From assembly GCF_013113835.1 (NCBI RefSeq), contig NZ_VTYQ01000004.1, forward strand, positions 248,001-312,000: 64,000 bases of DNA, in the 5' to 3' direction. Shown here piece after piece: positions 1 through 8,572 of the stretch. The translations under genes were made by a program, and so were the position numbers. A model generated the notes under the pieces. The model saw only the letters and a list, made by a program, of their open reading frames with translations, had not been told where the DNA came from and made no database searches. Position 1 is the stretch's first letter. Every line of letters begins with the position of its first letter. Source of the DNA: Vibrio sp. RE88. Lineage in GTDB: Bacteria; Pseudomonadota; Gammaproteobacteria; Enterobacterales; Vibrionaceae.

Positions 1-575
1 AGTTTCAGTTTGCACACCGGCCTTATACCAGCTTACAGGGATTAGCGGGCCAAATGGGGCTAGATGAGCACGTGATATATATCGGCTCACTAAGTAAAGT
101 GATGTTTAACGGCTTAAGGTTAGGTTATATGGTGGTGCCGGATAATTTAATTCAGCGCTGTCTTGAAATAAAAGATGCCATGAGCGGTGACTCCCCATCG
201 CATACTCAGGAAGCGTTAGCTGACTTTATTGCTGAAGGCCATTTACTGCGTCATATACGAAAAATGCGCCGACTGTACAAACAAAAGCATGAAGTTGTCA
301 GCCAAGCAATAGAGCAAGCATTCGGTGGACGGGTTACGATCATCAGCCAGGCGGCAGGTTTGCATGTCACGCTCAAATGGAACGGTGGAATAGATGAGCA
401 AGAGTGGGTCACTAGGGCAGAGAAGCAAGGGATCGTGCTGCGGCCACTGAGCTATTATGAACATAACAAGGAGAGTCATCGAGAGTGGCGAGCGGTCGTG
501 CTCGGTTTTGGTAATACGCCATTGCAAGAGCTCGAACCCGGGATACAAGCACTTGCCCGATTATTTGAATCGTGA
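1..575 (+). CDS. MocR-type PLP-dependent regulator/aminotransferase, C-terminal part
   Basis: The gene enters from the left edge; the reading frame is open from base 3 and stops at 573-575. About 190 residues of a fold-type I aminotransferase domain are present. The stretch GSLSKVMFNGLRLGYMV holds the lysine expected to form the pyridoxal-phosphate Schiff base (compare the SK....GLRLGY signature of MocR/GabR regulators). The remainder fits the small C-terminal aminotransferase subdomain. In the MocR family a GntR winged helix precedes this domain, but that part lies outside the window, so a plain aminotransferase cannot be excluded. It is followed after 37 bases by a glutamine amidotransferase on the same strand. 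Confidence 0.8.
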   Translation, partial: FQFAHRPYTSLQGLAGQMGLDEHVIYIGSLSKVMFNGLRLGYMVVPDNLIQRCLEIKDAMSGDSPSHTQEALADFIAEGHLLRHIRKMRRLYKQKHEVVSQAIEQAFGGRVTIISQAAGLHVTLKWNGGIDEQEWVTRAEKQGIVLRPLSYYEHNKESHREWRAVVLGFGNTPLQELEPGIQALARLFES

Positions 576-612
576 TTGTATTGAACAAAATGTCATCAAT
601 TGAGGGGAGAAT

Positions 613-1371
613 ATGTGCCGTTGGTTAGCCTATCAGGGAGAGTCAATTTACTTAGACGAATTGGTGTATGAACCTGAGCACTCGCTGGTGCATCAAAGCC
701 TTGATGCAAGAAAAGCTGTGACAAGGGTCAACGCCGATGGCTTTGGGTTAGGCTGGTACACTGAGCGAGACACCCCTGGGCAGTTCCACGAAGTCTTACC
801 GGCATGGGGAGATGAAAACCTGCGTTCTCTGGCACATCACATTCGTTCTCATCGGTTTATGGCGCATGTTCGCTCATCTACGGGTACACAGGTATCCCGC
901 TCTAATTGCCATCCGTTTATCATCGACAACTGGATGTTTCTGCACAATGGTCAGATTGGTGAATTTGAGCGCGTTAAATATGAGCTGCAAAGTCAGTTAC
1001 CGGAATCATTGTTCCTTAAACGCATGGGTACGACCGACAGTGAACTGATTTTTCTTTTGATGCTCCACAATGGCCTGTGTGAACAGCCTGTTGAAGCGAT
1101 TCGTAAAACCATTATTGATATTAGCCAAATGATGAAATCGAAAGGTATTGAAGAGCCGTTAAAAGCGTCGATTTGTATTTCAGATGGAGAACAGTTTTGG
1201 GCGGTTCGTTATAGCTCTGATGATGACGCGCCAACCGTCTTCATACGACAAGAGGGCGCGAACATCGCTTTGGCCTCAGAGCCGCTGGAGAAAAGCTCAG
1301 ACTGGAAGGCGGTGCTTCCTCAAAGCATTTTGGAAATTAAAGGTGACGCCGTCACCTCTTATGCTATTTAG
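613..1371 (+). CDS. class II glutamine amidotransferase (EgtC/YafJ-like)
   Basis: A 252-residue N-terminal-nucleophile amidotransferase. Cys2 follows the initiator Met (MCRWLAYQG), so removal of Met would expose the catalytic cysteine. The NADGFGLGWY block, the MAHVRSSTG block with its substrate arginine, and the HNGQIG motif of class II glutaminases are all visible. The family releases ammonia from glutamine or cleaves related gamma-glutamyl amides. This is the stand-alone type with no synthetase domain, so its acceptor is unknown. The start has a GGGGAG ribosome site 6-7 bases upstream. Its end overlaps the convergent permease gene by 8 bases. Confidence 0.85.
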   Translation: MCRWLAYQGESIYLDELVYEPEHSLVHQSLDARKAVTRVNADGFGLGWYTERDTPGQFHEVLPAWGDENLRSLAHHIRSHRFMAHVRSSTGTQVSRSNCHPFIIDNWMFLHNGQIGEFERVKYELQSQLPESLFLKRMGTTDSELIFLLMLHNGLCEQPVEAIRKTIIDISQMMKSKGIEEPLKASICISDGEQFWAVRYSSDDDAPTVFIRQEGANIALASEPLEKSSDWKAVLPQSILEIKGDAVTSYAI

Positions 1372-2623
1372 CCTGACTTTGGTCCAGCGTTTGTCGCTTT
1401 CCCCATGGTAGGGACAATAAAACAAAGACAGCAACAGCGTATAGCATTGACCAACCTAAGCAGACAAACACGCCTGTGCAGATAAGTAATGACACGCCCG
1501 CAAGCCATTTGCTGATGCCGGTCAGGAGCTTGTAGGCAGATAACATCGCTAATAAATACACCAGAACGAAAATACCATTTGCCAGCTTAAGGAAGAACTC
1601 TAAGTCCAGCCCTGAAATTTCGCCCACTAGGCATGACAATACCAACACTACACCAACGGCCAACGTGGCGTTTGCAGGGACGCCTCGAATTGAGACTCTA
1701 GCTAGCGCACTTTGAGGCTTATACTCGCGCGCCTGCGCCCAAACCATCCTAGATAAGCTTTGTGTATATAGATTGACGCTGGCAAAGCAGGCTGCAAAAC
1801 CGAGAACGCTGATAAGAAGCTTAAACTGTTCACCGAATAGCATCTCTGACAGCCAAGGTATGGAAGTACTGTCAAATTCGCTGCTTCCGTAAGCCCCGTA
1901 TTTGAGTATGACGACAGAGCATGCCCAATAGGCTGCACCCGCCACAAAACAGCCTATGATGATCGCAATAGGGAAATCCCGTTGTGGATTCTTAAACTCT
2001 TCCCCCATGTGGGCGAATGCTTCAATTCCGACAAAGCACCAAAACATAACGGCCAGTGCAGCCCCAATACTCCAAGTTGATTCGGAGGAGAGCGCTGGCA
2101 TCGTCAGATCTTGCGCGCCAATATCACCTTTCCACCAAAATGCCGCGACCAAGATGAAGATACTGAGCGCAATAAGCGTCTGAAGGCGTCCCGATGACTT
2201 TGTGCCTGCCAGATTAACAGCGATTAACAGAAACACCGTCAGCAGTTGGGCGAAAATAGAGGAGTTCAGCGCTTCAGGCAGTAATTGCTGTAAAAAGCCA
2301 GCGGCTAGCGCCACCGCGGCAGGGACACCGACCGGAATGACACTGACAAACAACCAAGCAACGCTTTTTTCTAGGCGTTTATCAAATGCCTGGCGAACGA
2401 AGTGCGCCGTGCCACCTGCATTCGGATAGCGCTTTCCCAGTTGAGCAAAGGTCAACGCTATCGGACATATCGCAATAAATAGAATTAGCCATGCCCAAAG
2501 TGAGAGTGAACCTGCAATACCAGCGGCAATGGCTGGTACCATGAAAAGGCCAGTTCCCAGCAAGGTCGTTGAGAGCTGCCCAACGCCTGAGAGTAATGTG
2601 ATTTCTTGTTTTAGCTGACTCAT
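1364..2623 (-). CDS. yjeH: APC-family amino-acid exporter YjeH (methionine/branched-chain)
   Basis: About 419 residues with a dozen hydrophobic segments. The N-terminus MSQLKQEITLLSGVGQLST, the segment GTGLFMVPAIAAG, and internal blocks such as WLFVSVIPVGVPAA and VMFWCFVGIEAFAHMGEEFK match E. coli YjeH closely; YjeH exports methionine and branched-chain amino acids. The start is placed at the ATG at 2623, which has an AGGAAAGG ribosome site. An in-frame extension to 2683 would add 20 residues before the conserved N-terminus and is rejected. The gene is divergent from an AsnC/Lrp-family regulator, a plausible controller because Lrp-type proteins sense these amino acids. The last 8 bases overlap the convergent amidotransferase. 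Confidence 0.9.
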   Translation of the reverse strand: MSQLKQEITLLSGVGQLSTTLLGTGLFMVPAIAAGIAGSLSLWAWLILFIAICPIALTFAQLGKRYPNAGGTAHFVRQAFDKRLEKSVAWLFVSVIPVGVPAAVALAAGFLQQLLPEALNSSIFAQLLTVFLLIAVNLAGTKSSGRLQTLIALSIFILVAAFWWKGDIGAQDLTMPALSSESTWSIGAALAVMFWCFVGIEAFAHMGEEFKNPQRDFPIAIIIGCFVAGAAYWACSVVILKYGAYGSSEFDSTSIPWLSEMLFGEQFKLLISVLGFAACFASVNLYTQSLSRMVWAQAREYKPQSALARVSIRGVPANATLAVGVVLVLSCLVGEISGLDLEFFLKLANGIFVLVYLLAMLSAYKLLTGISKWLAGVSLLICTGVFVCLGWSMLYAVAVFVLLSLPWGKRQTLDQSQAK

Positions 2624-2820
2624 GGTTTCCTTTCCTGATATTTTTTTTGATAGCTTACTCAAACATATGGAAAAACACAGCAAGCAATTTGTCGTAGTTA
2701 TATGTCACTTTGGCGGAAGTCAGGTGAGTGAATAGACAATTTGCACTCTTTCGCCCAATGGCTTTTTGTGTCACATTACCTGAAATCAACAGGATAAGTT
2801 GAGGTATGACAGGAAGTAAT

Positions 2821-3267
2821 ATGGATAAGTTCGACAATCAAATTCTCGATATTTTAAGACACCACGCCAGAGCTTCGGTCAGTGATATTGCTCGACAGGT
2901 CAATTTGTCACGCTCAGCCGTGACGGCAAGAATTCAGAAGCTGGAACAGGAAAAAGTCATTCTTGGCTACCATGCGAATATCGCTCAAGACGAACCGGAT
3001 CTTATACAGGCATACATGGCATTAAAGTTCGACATGTCAGCCTCCTCTCATTATTGTGAGTCCTATGCTGAGACAATCTATAAGATTGATGGTGTGAAAT
3101 GGTGTCATGCGATAACAGGGGAGACCGACATGATGTTGTTTGTCGAAGTGCCTACCATGGCAAGGCTCAATGAGATTCGTGATGAACTGCAGGCGATCCC
3201 CGAGCTACGCCATCTGATGACTCACACTGTACTCACGGAATTCTTTAATACACGCCATGTCTCTTAA
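2821..3267 (+). CDS. AsnC/Lrp-family transcriptional regulator
   Basis: About 148 residues. An N-terminal winged helix (DNQILDILRHHARASVSDIA, then LSRSAVTARIQKLE as recognition helix) is joined to a C-terminal RAM/AsnC ligand domain in which GETDMMLFVEVP and the final TEFFN are typical. These proteins bind amino acids at dimer interfaces and act as local or global regulators. The start at 2821 is preferred because AGGAAG sits at the right distance; the upstream ATG at 2806 has its GAGG only one base away. The gene is divergent from yjeH and its end overlaps the next gene by 11 bases, so it probably controls yjeH and is co-transcribed with the LysR gene. Confidence 0.9.
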   Translation: MDKFDNQILDILRHHARASVSDIARQVNLSRSAVTARIQKLEQEKVILGYHANIAQDEPDLIQAYMALKFDMSASSHYCESYAETIYKIDGVKWCHAITGETDMMLFVEVPTMARLNEIRDELQAIPELRHLMTHTVLTEFFNTRHVS

Positions 3268-4207
3268 TCATATCAACCTCAACTTGTTACGTTCATTGCA
3301 GGTGTTGCTTGAAGAGTGCCACGTGAGTAGAGCTGCAGATAGACTCAACATTACTCAATCAGCCGTGAGTCGCCAGCTCGCTCAGCTTCGAGACTTGTGT
3401 GGCGACCCTTTATTGGTGCGCGAAGGCAATGCCTTAGTGCCGACACCAAGAGCACTGGCCATGCAGGAAAAACTCAATCTTTTATTAGGAGAGTTTGAAC
3501 AACTACTGCATGACAAACCTTTCGATCCGCAAACCTGGAAGCAAGAATTTGTTCTATCTTCCAGTGACTATGTTGCTCAATACATAGTGCCCGATGTGGT
3601 TGCCGTTATGGTGGAGCAATCGCCGAACGTCAATCTCGCCTATCGCTTATGGCAGCCAGAATATCTTCAACAATTTGGTGAAACCGGTATTCACTTAGCC
3701 TCGACCATGCAGCCAGAAAAGCCCGCTAATGTGACGAGTGTGAAAATCGGTGAGGACAAATCAGTCTGCCTGATGCGTAAATCTCACCCGTTGTCGGCCA
3801 AGCAGACTCTGACAGAAGAAGAGCTGGTGGGCTACCCTCATTTGAAGGTGACTGGGGGAGGAGATAAGGATTCAAGTACCGATATTGTCCTCAAATCTCT
3901 TGGGTATGAAAGGCGAATTGCTTTAAAAGTCCCGTTCTTTTCCGCTGCGGTCAATGCCTTGGTTTCCAGTGATTATCTGATGGTGGTACCTGAGCACATT
4001 GCTTTGAACTTGTCGGCGAATTACAACCTTGAATATCGTCCTCTGCCATTTGAGACAGAAGCACACCAGTATTGGCTCATGTGGCACCCCAAATACGATC
4101 AGGACAAAGCGCATCAATGGATGCGTGAGATGGTTCTGCGCGCGATGCGCACGTCAAGTTATTCTGTAGGTATGATTTTAAATCATAGCCGATATAATAA
4201 ACTTTGA
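3257..4207 (+). CDS. LysR-family transcriptional regulator
   Basis: 316 residues. The N-terminal winged helix (LRSLQVLLEECHVSRAADRL, then ITQSAVSRQLAQLRDLCGDPL) is a typical LysR DNA-binding domain, followed by a co-inducer-binding domain. The start codon lies inside the end of the AsnC gene (11-base overlap), indicating translational coupling. The coding end contains a 15-base palindrome, and a second palindrome follows the stop, both around the promoter of the downstream exporter. The simplest reading is a two-regulator operon feeding an exporter gene; the ligand is not predictable. Confidence 0.9.
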   Translation: MSLNHINLNLLRSLQVLLEECHVSRAADRLNITQSAVSRQLAQLRDLCGDPLLVREGNALVPTPRALAMQEKLNLLLGEFEQLLHDKPFDPQTWKQEFVLSSSDYVAQYIVPDVVAVMVEQSPNVNLAYRLWQPEYLQQFGETGIHLASTMQPEKPANVTSVKIGEDKSVCLMRKSHPLSAKQTLTEEELVGYPHLKVTGGGDKDSSTDIVLKSLGYERRIALKVPFFSAAVNALVSSDYLMVVPEHIALNLSANYNLEYRPLPFETEAHQYWLMWHPKYDQDKAHQWMREMVLRAMRTSSYSVGMILNHSRYNKL

Positions 4208-4217
4208 TTTCAAATCA
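4172..4217 (+). promoter_or_regulatory. Promoter of the RhtB/LysE gene with twin palindromic operators
   Basis: ATGATTT-T-AAATCAT (4172-4186) and TGATTT-C-AAATCA (4205-4217) share one core and are centred 32 bases apart, about three helical turns. A perfect TATAAT (4193-4198) lies exactly between them. One palindrome therefore covers the -35 region and the other the expected start point. Seen: the repeats and the hexamer. Inferred: a dimeric regulator, perhaps the LysR or Lrp protein encoded just upstream, binds both. Confidence 0.6.
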
Positions 4218-4268
4218 TTAATTCGCTGCGATAGTTTAACGACATGGATTCAGCCTCAGGAAAAAACA

Positions 4269-4883
4269 ATGACACTCACAATCTGGCTATCACTTTTTAC
4301 GGTTTGTATTTTAGGGGCGATGTCGCCCGGCCCGAGTCTCGCTATGGTCGCAAAACATAGCCTCGCAGGGGGGCGAAAAAATGGCTTAGCAGCTGCTTGG
4401 GCACATGCATTTGGTATTGGTATTTACGCCTTCATTACTCTGATTGGCCTTGCCGTTGTCCTGCAACAGTCACCGCTGCTTTTTAAAGCGATCAGTTACT
4501 CTGGTGCGGCGTATCTGGCGTACCTTGGCTACAATGCGTTGCGCTCAAAAGGTGGTGTGGCAGCGAAGCTGGAGTCGGGTGAGCACACATCGGCTTGGCA
4601 GTCTGCAAAAGAAGGGTTTCTTATCTCCATTCTCAGCCCTAAGATTGCGCTGTTCTTTATCGCGTTGTTCAGCCAGTTTGTTGCGGTTGGGGACAGTCTA
4701 ACGGCCAAAGCATTAATTGTTCTGACCCCGCTAGTGATCGACGGTCTGTGGTATACCCTGATTACTTTCTTGCTATCGAGCCCACGCCTTTTAGACAAAA
4801 TTCGCTCAAAAGCACAACTGATTGATCGCCTGTCTGGCGCCGTGCTGATATTTTTAGCGGTACGAGTTGTGATGACAGTGTAA
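4269..4883 (+). CDS. LysE/RhtB-family amino-acid exporter
   Basis: 204 residues with about six membrane segments. The N-terminal GAMSPGPSLAMVAKHSLAGG is the family signature (PGP followed by a G-rich loop), and the central AYLAYLGYNALRS segment is typical of RhtB-type threonine or homoserine exporters. Membership of the LysE superfamily is firm; the substrate is not. The gene follows an AsnC-LysR operon and has its own palindrome-flanked promoter. A compact hairpin terminator follows. With yjeH and yddG it is one of three amino-acid exporters within 7 kb. Confidence 0.88.
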   Translation: MTLTIWLSLFTVCILGAMSPGPSLAMVAKHSLAGGRKNGLAAAWAHAFGIGIYAFITLIGLAVVLQQSPLLFKAISYSGAAYLAYLGYNALRSKGGVAAKLESGEHTSAWQSAKEGFLISILSPKIALFFIALFSQFVAVGDSLTAKALIVLTPLVIDGLWYTLITFLLSSPRLLDKIRSKAQLIDRLSGAVLIFLAVRVVMTV

Positions 4884-4912
4884 GATAGCCAACACGAACA
4901 AAAATAAATAAC

Positions 4913-4934
4913 AAAGGAGCCATCGGCTCCTTTT
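4913..4934 (+). terminator. Intrinsic terminator after the LysE/RhtB gene
   Basis: Nine-base stem AAAGGAGCC/GGCTCCTTT with a three-base loop, followed by a short T run. It lies just upstream of the oxidoreductase start. Confidence 0.75.
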
Positions 4935-4952
4935 GTCATGATTGGAGACGGA

Positions 4953-5933
4953 ATGATGATTAGACTTGCTGTTATCGGGACGAACTGGATCACCGATCAG
5001 TTCATTGAAGCTGCGTTGAAGACAGAGCAATATCTTTTGGCTGGCGTGTATTCTCGCTCTATCGAGAAAGCGAAAGAGTTTGCTGAGAAATACGCATCAC
5101 CAACTCTTTTTGATGATTTTGATAAGTTAGCGACTTCAAAGTCGATTGACGTGATTTACATTGCTAGCCCAAACTCATTACACGCTCCACAAGCATTGAA
5201 ATTACTTGAAGCAGGTAAGCACGTCATCTGTGAAAAGCCACTGGCTGCGAATGACAAGTTAGCACAACAGATGTATCAGACTGCGTTAGCGAATGATGTG
5301 GTTCTTTTTGAGGCGTTCATGTCGCCACACACACCGAACTTCAAGCTAATGAAAGAGCATAGTAAGAACATTGGTAAGATTCGAAAAGCGTTGATCATTT
5401 ATTGCCAGTATTCGTCACGCTACCCTAAGTATCTGGCTGGTGAAAACCCAAACACCTTTAATCCTGCTTTTGCAAACGGTTCGATCATGGACATTGGCTA
5501 CTACTGTGTTGGCTCAGCAGTTGAATTGTTTGGCGAACCTCTCAGTGTGAAAGCACAGGCTCAGATGCTGGACAGTGGTGTCGATGGCAGCGGGAGCGTT
5601 ATCTTAGGTTACGATGGCTTTGAAGTGGTGCTGCAACATTCCAAGACCAGTGACTCTTATTTACCGAGTGAAATTCAAGGTGAAGAAGGGGCGTTGCTTA
5701 TGGAGATGATTTCAACGGGCAAAAAGCTGACTAAGATTGCTAGAGGTGGTGTAGGCGTCGATTTGAGTGTTAAACAAGATCCAAATCCTATGTATTACGA
5801 AGCACTGGCTTTTGCTAAGCAATTTGAAACGAAAAAAATTGACGAAGAGTGTATGAAGCGCTCGCTGATTGTGGCTAAATTGCTGACAGAGATTCGCAAG
5901 CAAACGGGTGTAACATTCCCGACAGACGTATAA
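4953..5933 (+). CDS. Gfo/Idh/MocA-family NAD(P)-dependent oxidoreductase
   Basis: About 326 residues. The N-terminal Rossmann fold starts at IRLAVIGTNWITDQF, a variant of the usual GxGxxG loop. IDVIYIASPNSLHAPQALKLLEAGKHV followed by CEKPLA carries the conserved EKP lysine motif of the family. The C-terminal substrate domain contains GSIMDIGYYCV, typical of dehydrogenases acting on sugars, inositols or dimers of them. Start ATG at 4953 is chosen because GGAGA lies 5 bases upstream; the ATG at 4938 lies in the terminator tail. The OsmC gene follows 11 bases downstream, probably in one transcript. The substrate is unknown. Confidence 0.88.
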   Translation: MMIRLAVIGTNWITDQFIEAALKTEQYLLAGVYSRSIEKAKEFAEKYASPTLFDDFDKLATSKSIDVIYIASPNSLHAPQALKLLEAGKHVICEKPLAANDKLAQQMYQTALANDVVLFEAFMSPHTPNFKLMKEHSKNIGKIRKALIIYCQYSSRYPKYLAGENPNTFNPAFANGSIMDIGYYCVGSAVELFGEPLSVKAQAQMLDSGVDGSGSVILGYDGFEVVLQHSKTSDSYLPSEIQGEEGALLMEMISTGKKLTKIARGGVGVDLSVKQDPNPMYYEALAFAKQFETKKIDEECMKRSLIVAKLLTEIRKQTGVTFPTDV

Positions 5934-5944
5934 GAGAGAAAGAT

Positions 5945-6343
5945 ATGCAAGCCGAAGTTAAATGGATCGAAGATTTTAAGTTTCTAGGTCACTCTCAATC
6001 TGGTCATTCAGTTGTAATGGATGGCAATGGTGGTGCAACAGCACCAAGCCCAATGGAAATGGTGCTGATGGCGGCAGGCGGTTGTAGCTCCGTTGACGTG
6101 GTTGATGGGCTTAAAGAAGCTTCGCAGAAGGTGACTAGCTGCACTGCGAAACTGACGACAGAGCGTCGTGAAGCAGCTCCTCGTATTTTCACCAAAGTAA
6201 ATATCCACTTTGAAGTGTCGGGTGACAATCTGGATACAGACGTTGTCGCAAAAGTAACAGCAGACTCTCTGGAAAAGTACTGTTCAGTGTGTCTGATGCT
6301 AGGTGCTGGCGTAGAAATGACCCACAGTTGGGAAATAGTTTAA
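5945..6343 (+). CDS. yhfA: OsmC-family protein YhfA
   Basis: 132 residues collinear with E. coli YhfA: MQAEVKWIEDFKFLG, SPMEMVLMAAGGCSSVDVV and EKYCSVCLML are shared blocks. The two redox cysteines of the OsmC/Ohr fold are Cys47, in GGCSS, and one in the KYCSVC segment; an additional Cys follows in SVCLM. OsmC proteins reduce organic hydroperoxides as dimers, but YhfA itself has no settled function. AGAGAGAAAG precedes the start. A strong terminator follows, so the oxidoreductase and yhfA form a two-gene unit. Confidence 0.9.
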   Translation: MQAEVKWIEDFKFLGHSQSGHSVVMDGNGGATAPSPMEMVLMAAGGCSSVDVVDGLKEASQKVTSCTAKLTTERREAAPRIFTKVNIHFEVSGDNLDTDVVAKVTADSLEKYCSVCLMLGAGVEMTHSWEIV

Positions 6344-6362
6344 CCTGTTCTATTTAGATGGA

Positions 6363-6389
6363 AAGCCGGGTTTACAGCCCGGCTTTTTT
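6363..6389 (+). terminator. Intrinsic terminator after yhfA
   Basis: Stem AGCCGGG/CCCGGCT with a seven-base loop and a run of six T. Confidence 0.88.
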
Positions 6390-6489
6390 GTAAATTACGG
6401 AAATGTTCACGGGTTAGGTTTTCTCTTTTTCCAATCTTTTATTCGCGCTATTTTACCTTTCCCATTCAAGCAGTTAATTGGAAAACGTT

Positions 6490-7050
6490 ATGACAGAGTT
6501 TGAAAAAATGGTCACAGGTCAGTTGTTTAACGGGGCCGATCCCAGCGTTAATAACATTCGTGAGCAAGCAACACGCCTCTTGCAAGAGTTAAATCACAAT
6601 ACCAGTGATAGTCAGCGTACTGAAACCTGTCGCCAGTTGCTGAAGCGTTTTGGTGAGTCGAGTATGATCCGCTCACCTTTTCTCTGTGAGTTTGGCCAAA
6701 CCATATCAATTGGCGATAACACCTTCATCAATATGAATGTGACCATGTTGGATGGGTCTGAGATTACGATTGGCGACCATGTACTTATCGGCCCAAACAC
6801 TCAGTTCTATACCGCGGGTCATTCTTTGGACTATCGAAGCCGAAGAGGTTGGGAAACCACCTGTTTGCCTATTATTGTGGAAGATGATGTCTGGATCGGT
6901 GGCAATGTGGTAATCAACCAAGGCGTGACTATTGGTGCGCGCAGTGTCATCGCTGCTAATTCAGTGGTAACGCGTGATGTGCCACCTGACAGCCTGTATG
7001 GTGGAACTCCGGCAAAATTAATAAGACATTTGACAGAGAATGACAGTTAA
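6490..7050 (+). CDS. Maltose/galactoside O-acetyltransferase family (left-handed beta-helix)
   Basis: About 186 residues of the NodL/LacA/Maa acyltransferase family. An N-terminal helical cap is followed by a hexapeptide-repeat left-handed beta-helix. IGDNTFINMNVTMLDGSEI and IGDHVLIGPNTQFYTAGHSL contain the catalytic histidine in the TAGH motif, and VWIGGNVVINQGVTIGARSV gives further hexapeptide turns. The family uses acetyl-CoA to acetylate sugars. ATG at 6490 is taken rather than the in-frame TTG four codons upstream. No neighbour suggests a specific sugar. Confidence 0.88.
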   Translation: MTEFEKMVTGQLFNGADPSVNNIREQATRLLQELNHNTSDSQRTETCRQLLKRFGESSMIRSPFLCEFGQTISIGDNTFINMNVTMLDGSEITIGDHVLIGPNTQFYTAGHSLDYRSRRGWETTCLPIIVEDDVWIGGNVVINQGVTIGARSVIAANSVVTRDVPPDSLYGGTPAKLIRHLTENDS

Positions 7051-7091
7051 CGCTAGGTTAAGCTCCTTTGCTGTTAATCTGAGAGAATAGA

Positions 7092-8009
7092 GTGAGCCAA
7101 CATAAATTTACTTTGTGCGGTGTGTTAGCCATCCTGCTTTGGAGCAGTGTGATGGGGTTGGCGCGAACGGTCACTGAGTTTTTAGGGCCTATTGGTGGCG
7201 CTGCTTCAATCTATACTGTCGCTTCTCTGTTTTTAGTGATGGTAATGGGTCTGCCAAAAATCAGAAGCTATTCTCTGACCTATGTATTGATTGGTGGTGG
7301 GCTGTTTGTCGCCTATGAAATATGTTTGGCTCTTGCATTGGCTATGGCCAATTCTCGCCAACAAGCCATAGAAATGCTGGTGATTAACTACCTATGGCCA
7401 GCTCTGACCGTTTTATTGGCTGTCACGTTCAGCCCGAAGAAAACCAATATCCTCGTTTATCCTGCTATTGCACTTGCGTTTTTTGGTGTGGCTTGGAGTA
7501 TCACAGGCGATCAGGGGCTATCTTTCACCCAGATTGCGGCCAATGTGGCGACTAACCCTGTAACCTACGCCATGGCATTTGTAGGCGCGTTTTTGTGGGC
7601 AATCTACTGCAATCTGACTAAGCGTATTTCCAAAGGGCAAAATCCGATTACGCTGTTTTTTATCATGACGGCCGTGACCTTATGGATTAAATACGCGCTC
7701 AGCAACGAAACAGGGATGAGCGTTAACCTTGAATCCGGTGGCTTATTGCTGATTACAGGTATTGCGATGGGGAGTGGCTACGCGCTTTGGAACTACGCAA
7801 TTATCGGCGGCAACATGGTGCTTTTAGCGACGCTATCTTACTTTACGCCCGTTCTTTCAACCGTTATTTCTTCGGTGATCCTTGGTTTGGTTCTTACGGA
7901 TACCTTTTTGCAAGGCGTCGCTCTAGTGACAATCGGTTCACTGCTGTGCTGGTGGGTCACAAGAGAGAAAAAAGCGGAATCGGCTGAACCAGAAGTGTGT
8001 AAAGATTGA
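7092..8009 (+). CDS. yddG: Aromatic amino-acid exporter YddG (DMT superfamily)
   Basis: 305 residues with ten predicted membrane segments. It is collinear with E. coli YddG: GVLAILLWSSVMGLAR, GPIGGAASIYTV, FVAYEICLALALAMA, NYLWPALTVL, ATLSYFTPVLS and GSLLCWWVTR are all recognisable. YddG exports phenylalanine, tyrosine, tryptophan and some analogues. The start is GTG with only a weak GAGA ahead of it. Its stop lies 3 bases from the end of the convergent L,D-transpeptidase gene. Confidence 0.9.
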   Translation: MSQHKFTLCGVLAILLWSSVMGLARTVTEFLGPIGGAASIYTVASLFLVMVMGLPKIRSYSLTYVLIGGGLFVAYEICLALALAMANSRQQAIEMLVINYLWPALTVLLAVTFSPKKTNILVYPAIALAFFGVAWSITGDQGLSFTQIAANVATNPVTYAMAFVGAFLWAIYCNLTKRISKGQNPITLFFIMTAVTLWIKYALSNETGMSVNLESGGLLLITGIAMGSGYALWNYAIIGGNMVLLATLSYFTPVLSTVISSVILGLVLTDTFLQGVALVTIGSLLCWWVTREKKAESAEPEVCKD

Positions 8010-8012
8010 GTA

Positions 8013-8504
8013 TTACCAGCGGATCTCAATGGGTGTTCCTGTTTTCACGAGAGTGAGCAGTTCATCCATTTCTTCGTTGGTAATGGCTATGCAGCCATTG
8101 GTCCAGTCAAAACTTTGTACGAACTTGGCGGGCCGCTTTTCCCCGTTTCTTAATCCATGAATCTTAATGTCACCACCCGGATCGACGCGAAGTTTTGCGG
8201 CATAAGCAATGTCTCGTGGGTTAGGGTAGCTGATGTGGATTGAGCGATAGAACTCTGAATTATCAATCACGAAGTCGAGGTAGTAGCGGCCCTCAGGCGT
8301 TCGATGATCCCCTTCCTGAGTTTTATGCCCTTTAGGGTGTTTACCTAACGCGATGCGAAACTCTTTCACTACTTGACCATTGTCAATCAGATACATGCGA
8401 CGTTTGGACTTGTCGACTTTAACTAAGTCGACCATTGCGGATGAGGCACAGGTAAAAAGTAGCGCCCCTAATGTCACTATCGTCCTTAATGCAGTGCCAT
8501 TCAT
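8013..8504 (-). CDS. Secreted L,D-transpeptidase (YkuD-domain) protein
   Basis: 163 residues. A cleavable signal peptide (hydrophobic run ending near SSAM) precedes one YkuD domain. The HGLRNG block and DWTNGCIAITNEEMDEL supply the conserved His and the catalytic Cys; the usual SHGC is TNGC here, as in several short single-domain members. Such proteins form 3-3 peptidoglycan crosslinks, attach lipoproteins or, in the DpaA (YafK) branch, cleave Braun-type links. At 163 residues it is smaller than ErfK/YbiS proteins and has no LysM domain, so the exact reaction is open. It is convergent with yddG. Confidence 0.85.
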   Translation of the reverse strand: MNGTALRTIVTLGALLFTCASSAMVDLVKVDKSKRRMYLIDNGQVVKEFRIALGKHPKGHKTQEGDHRTPEGRYYLDFVIDNSEFYRSIHISYPNPRDIAYAAKLRVDPGGDIKIHGLRNGEKRPAKFVQSFDWTNGCIAITNEEMDELLTLVKTGTPIEIRW

Positions 8505-8520
8505 TGTCTTACTATTCTTC

Positions 8521-8554
8521 CAAAAAACAGAAAGGTAGCCGTGAAGCTACCTTT
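8521..8554 (-). terminator. Intrinsic terminator for the small minus-strand gene
   Basis: AAAGGTAGC/GCTACCTTT stem with a six-base loop; on the minus strand it is followed by CTGTTTTTT. It separates the 56-residue gene from the transpeptidase gene. Confidence 0.8.
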
Positions 8555-8572
8555 CGAGTTTACGTGATGTCA

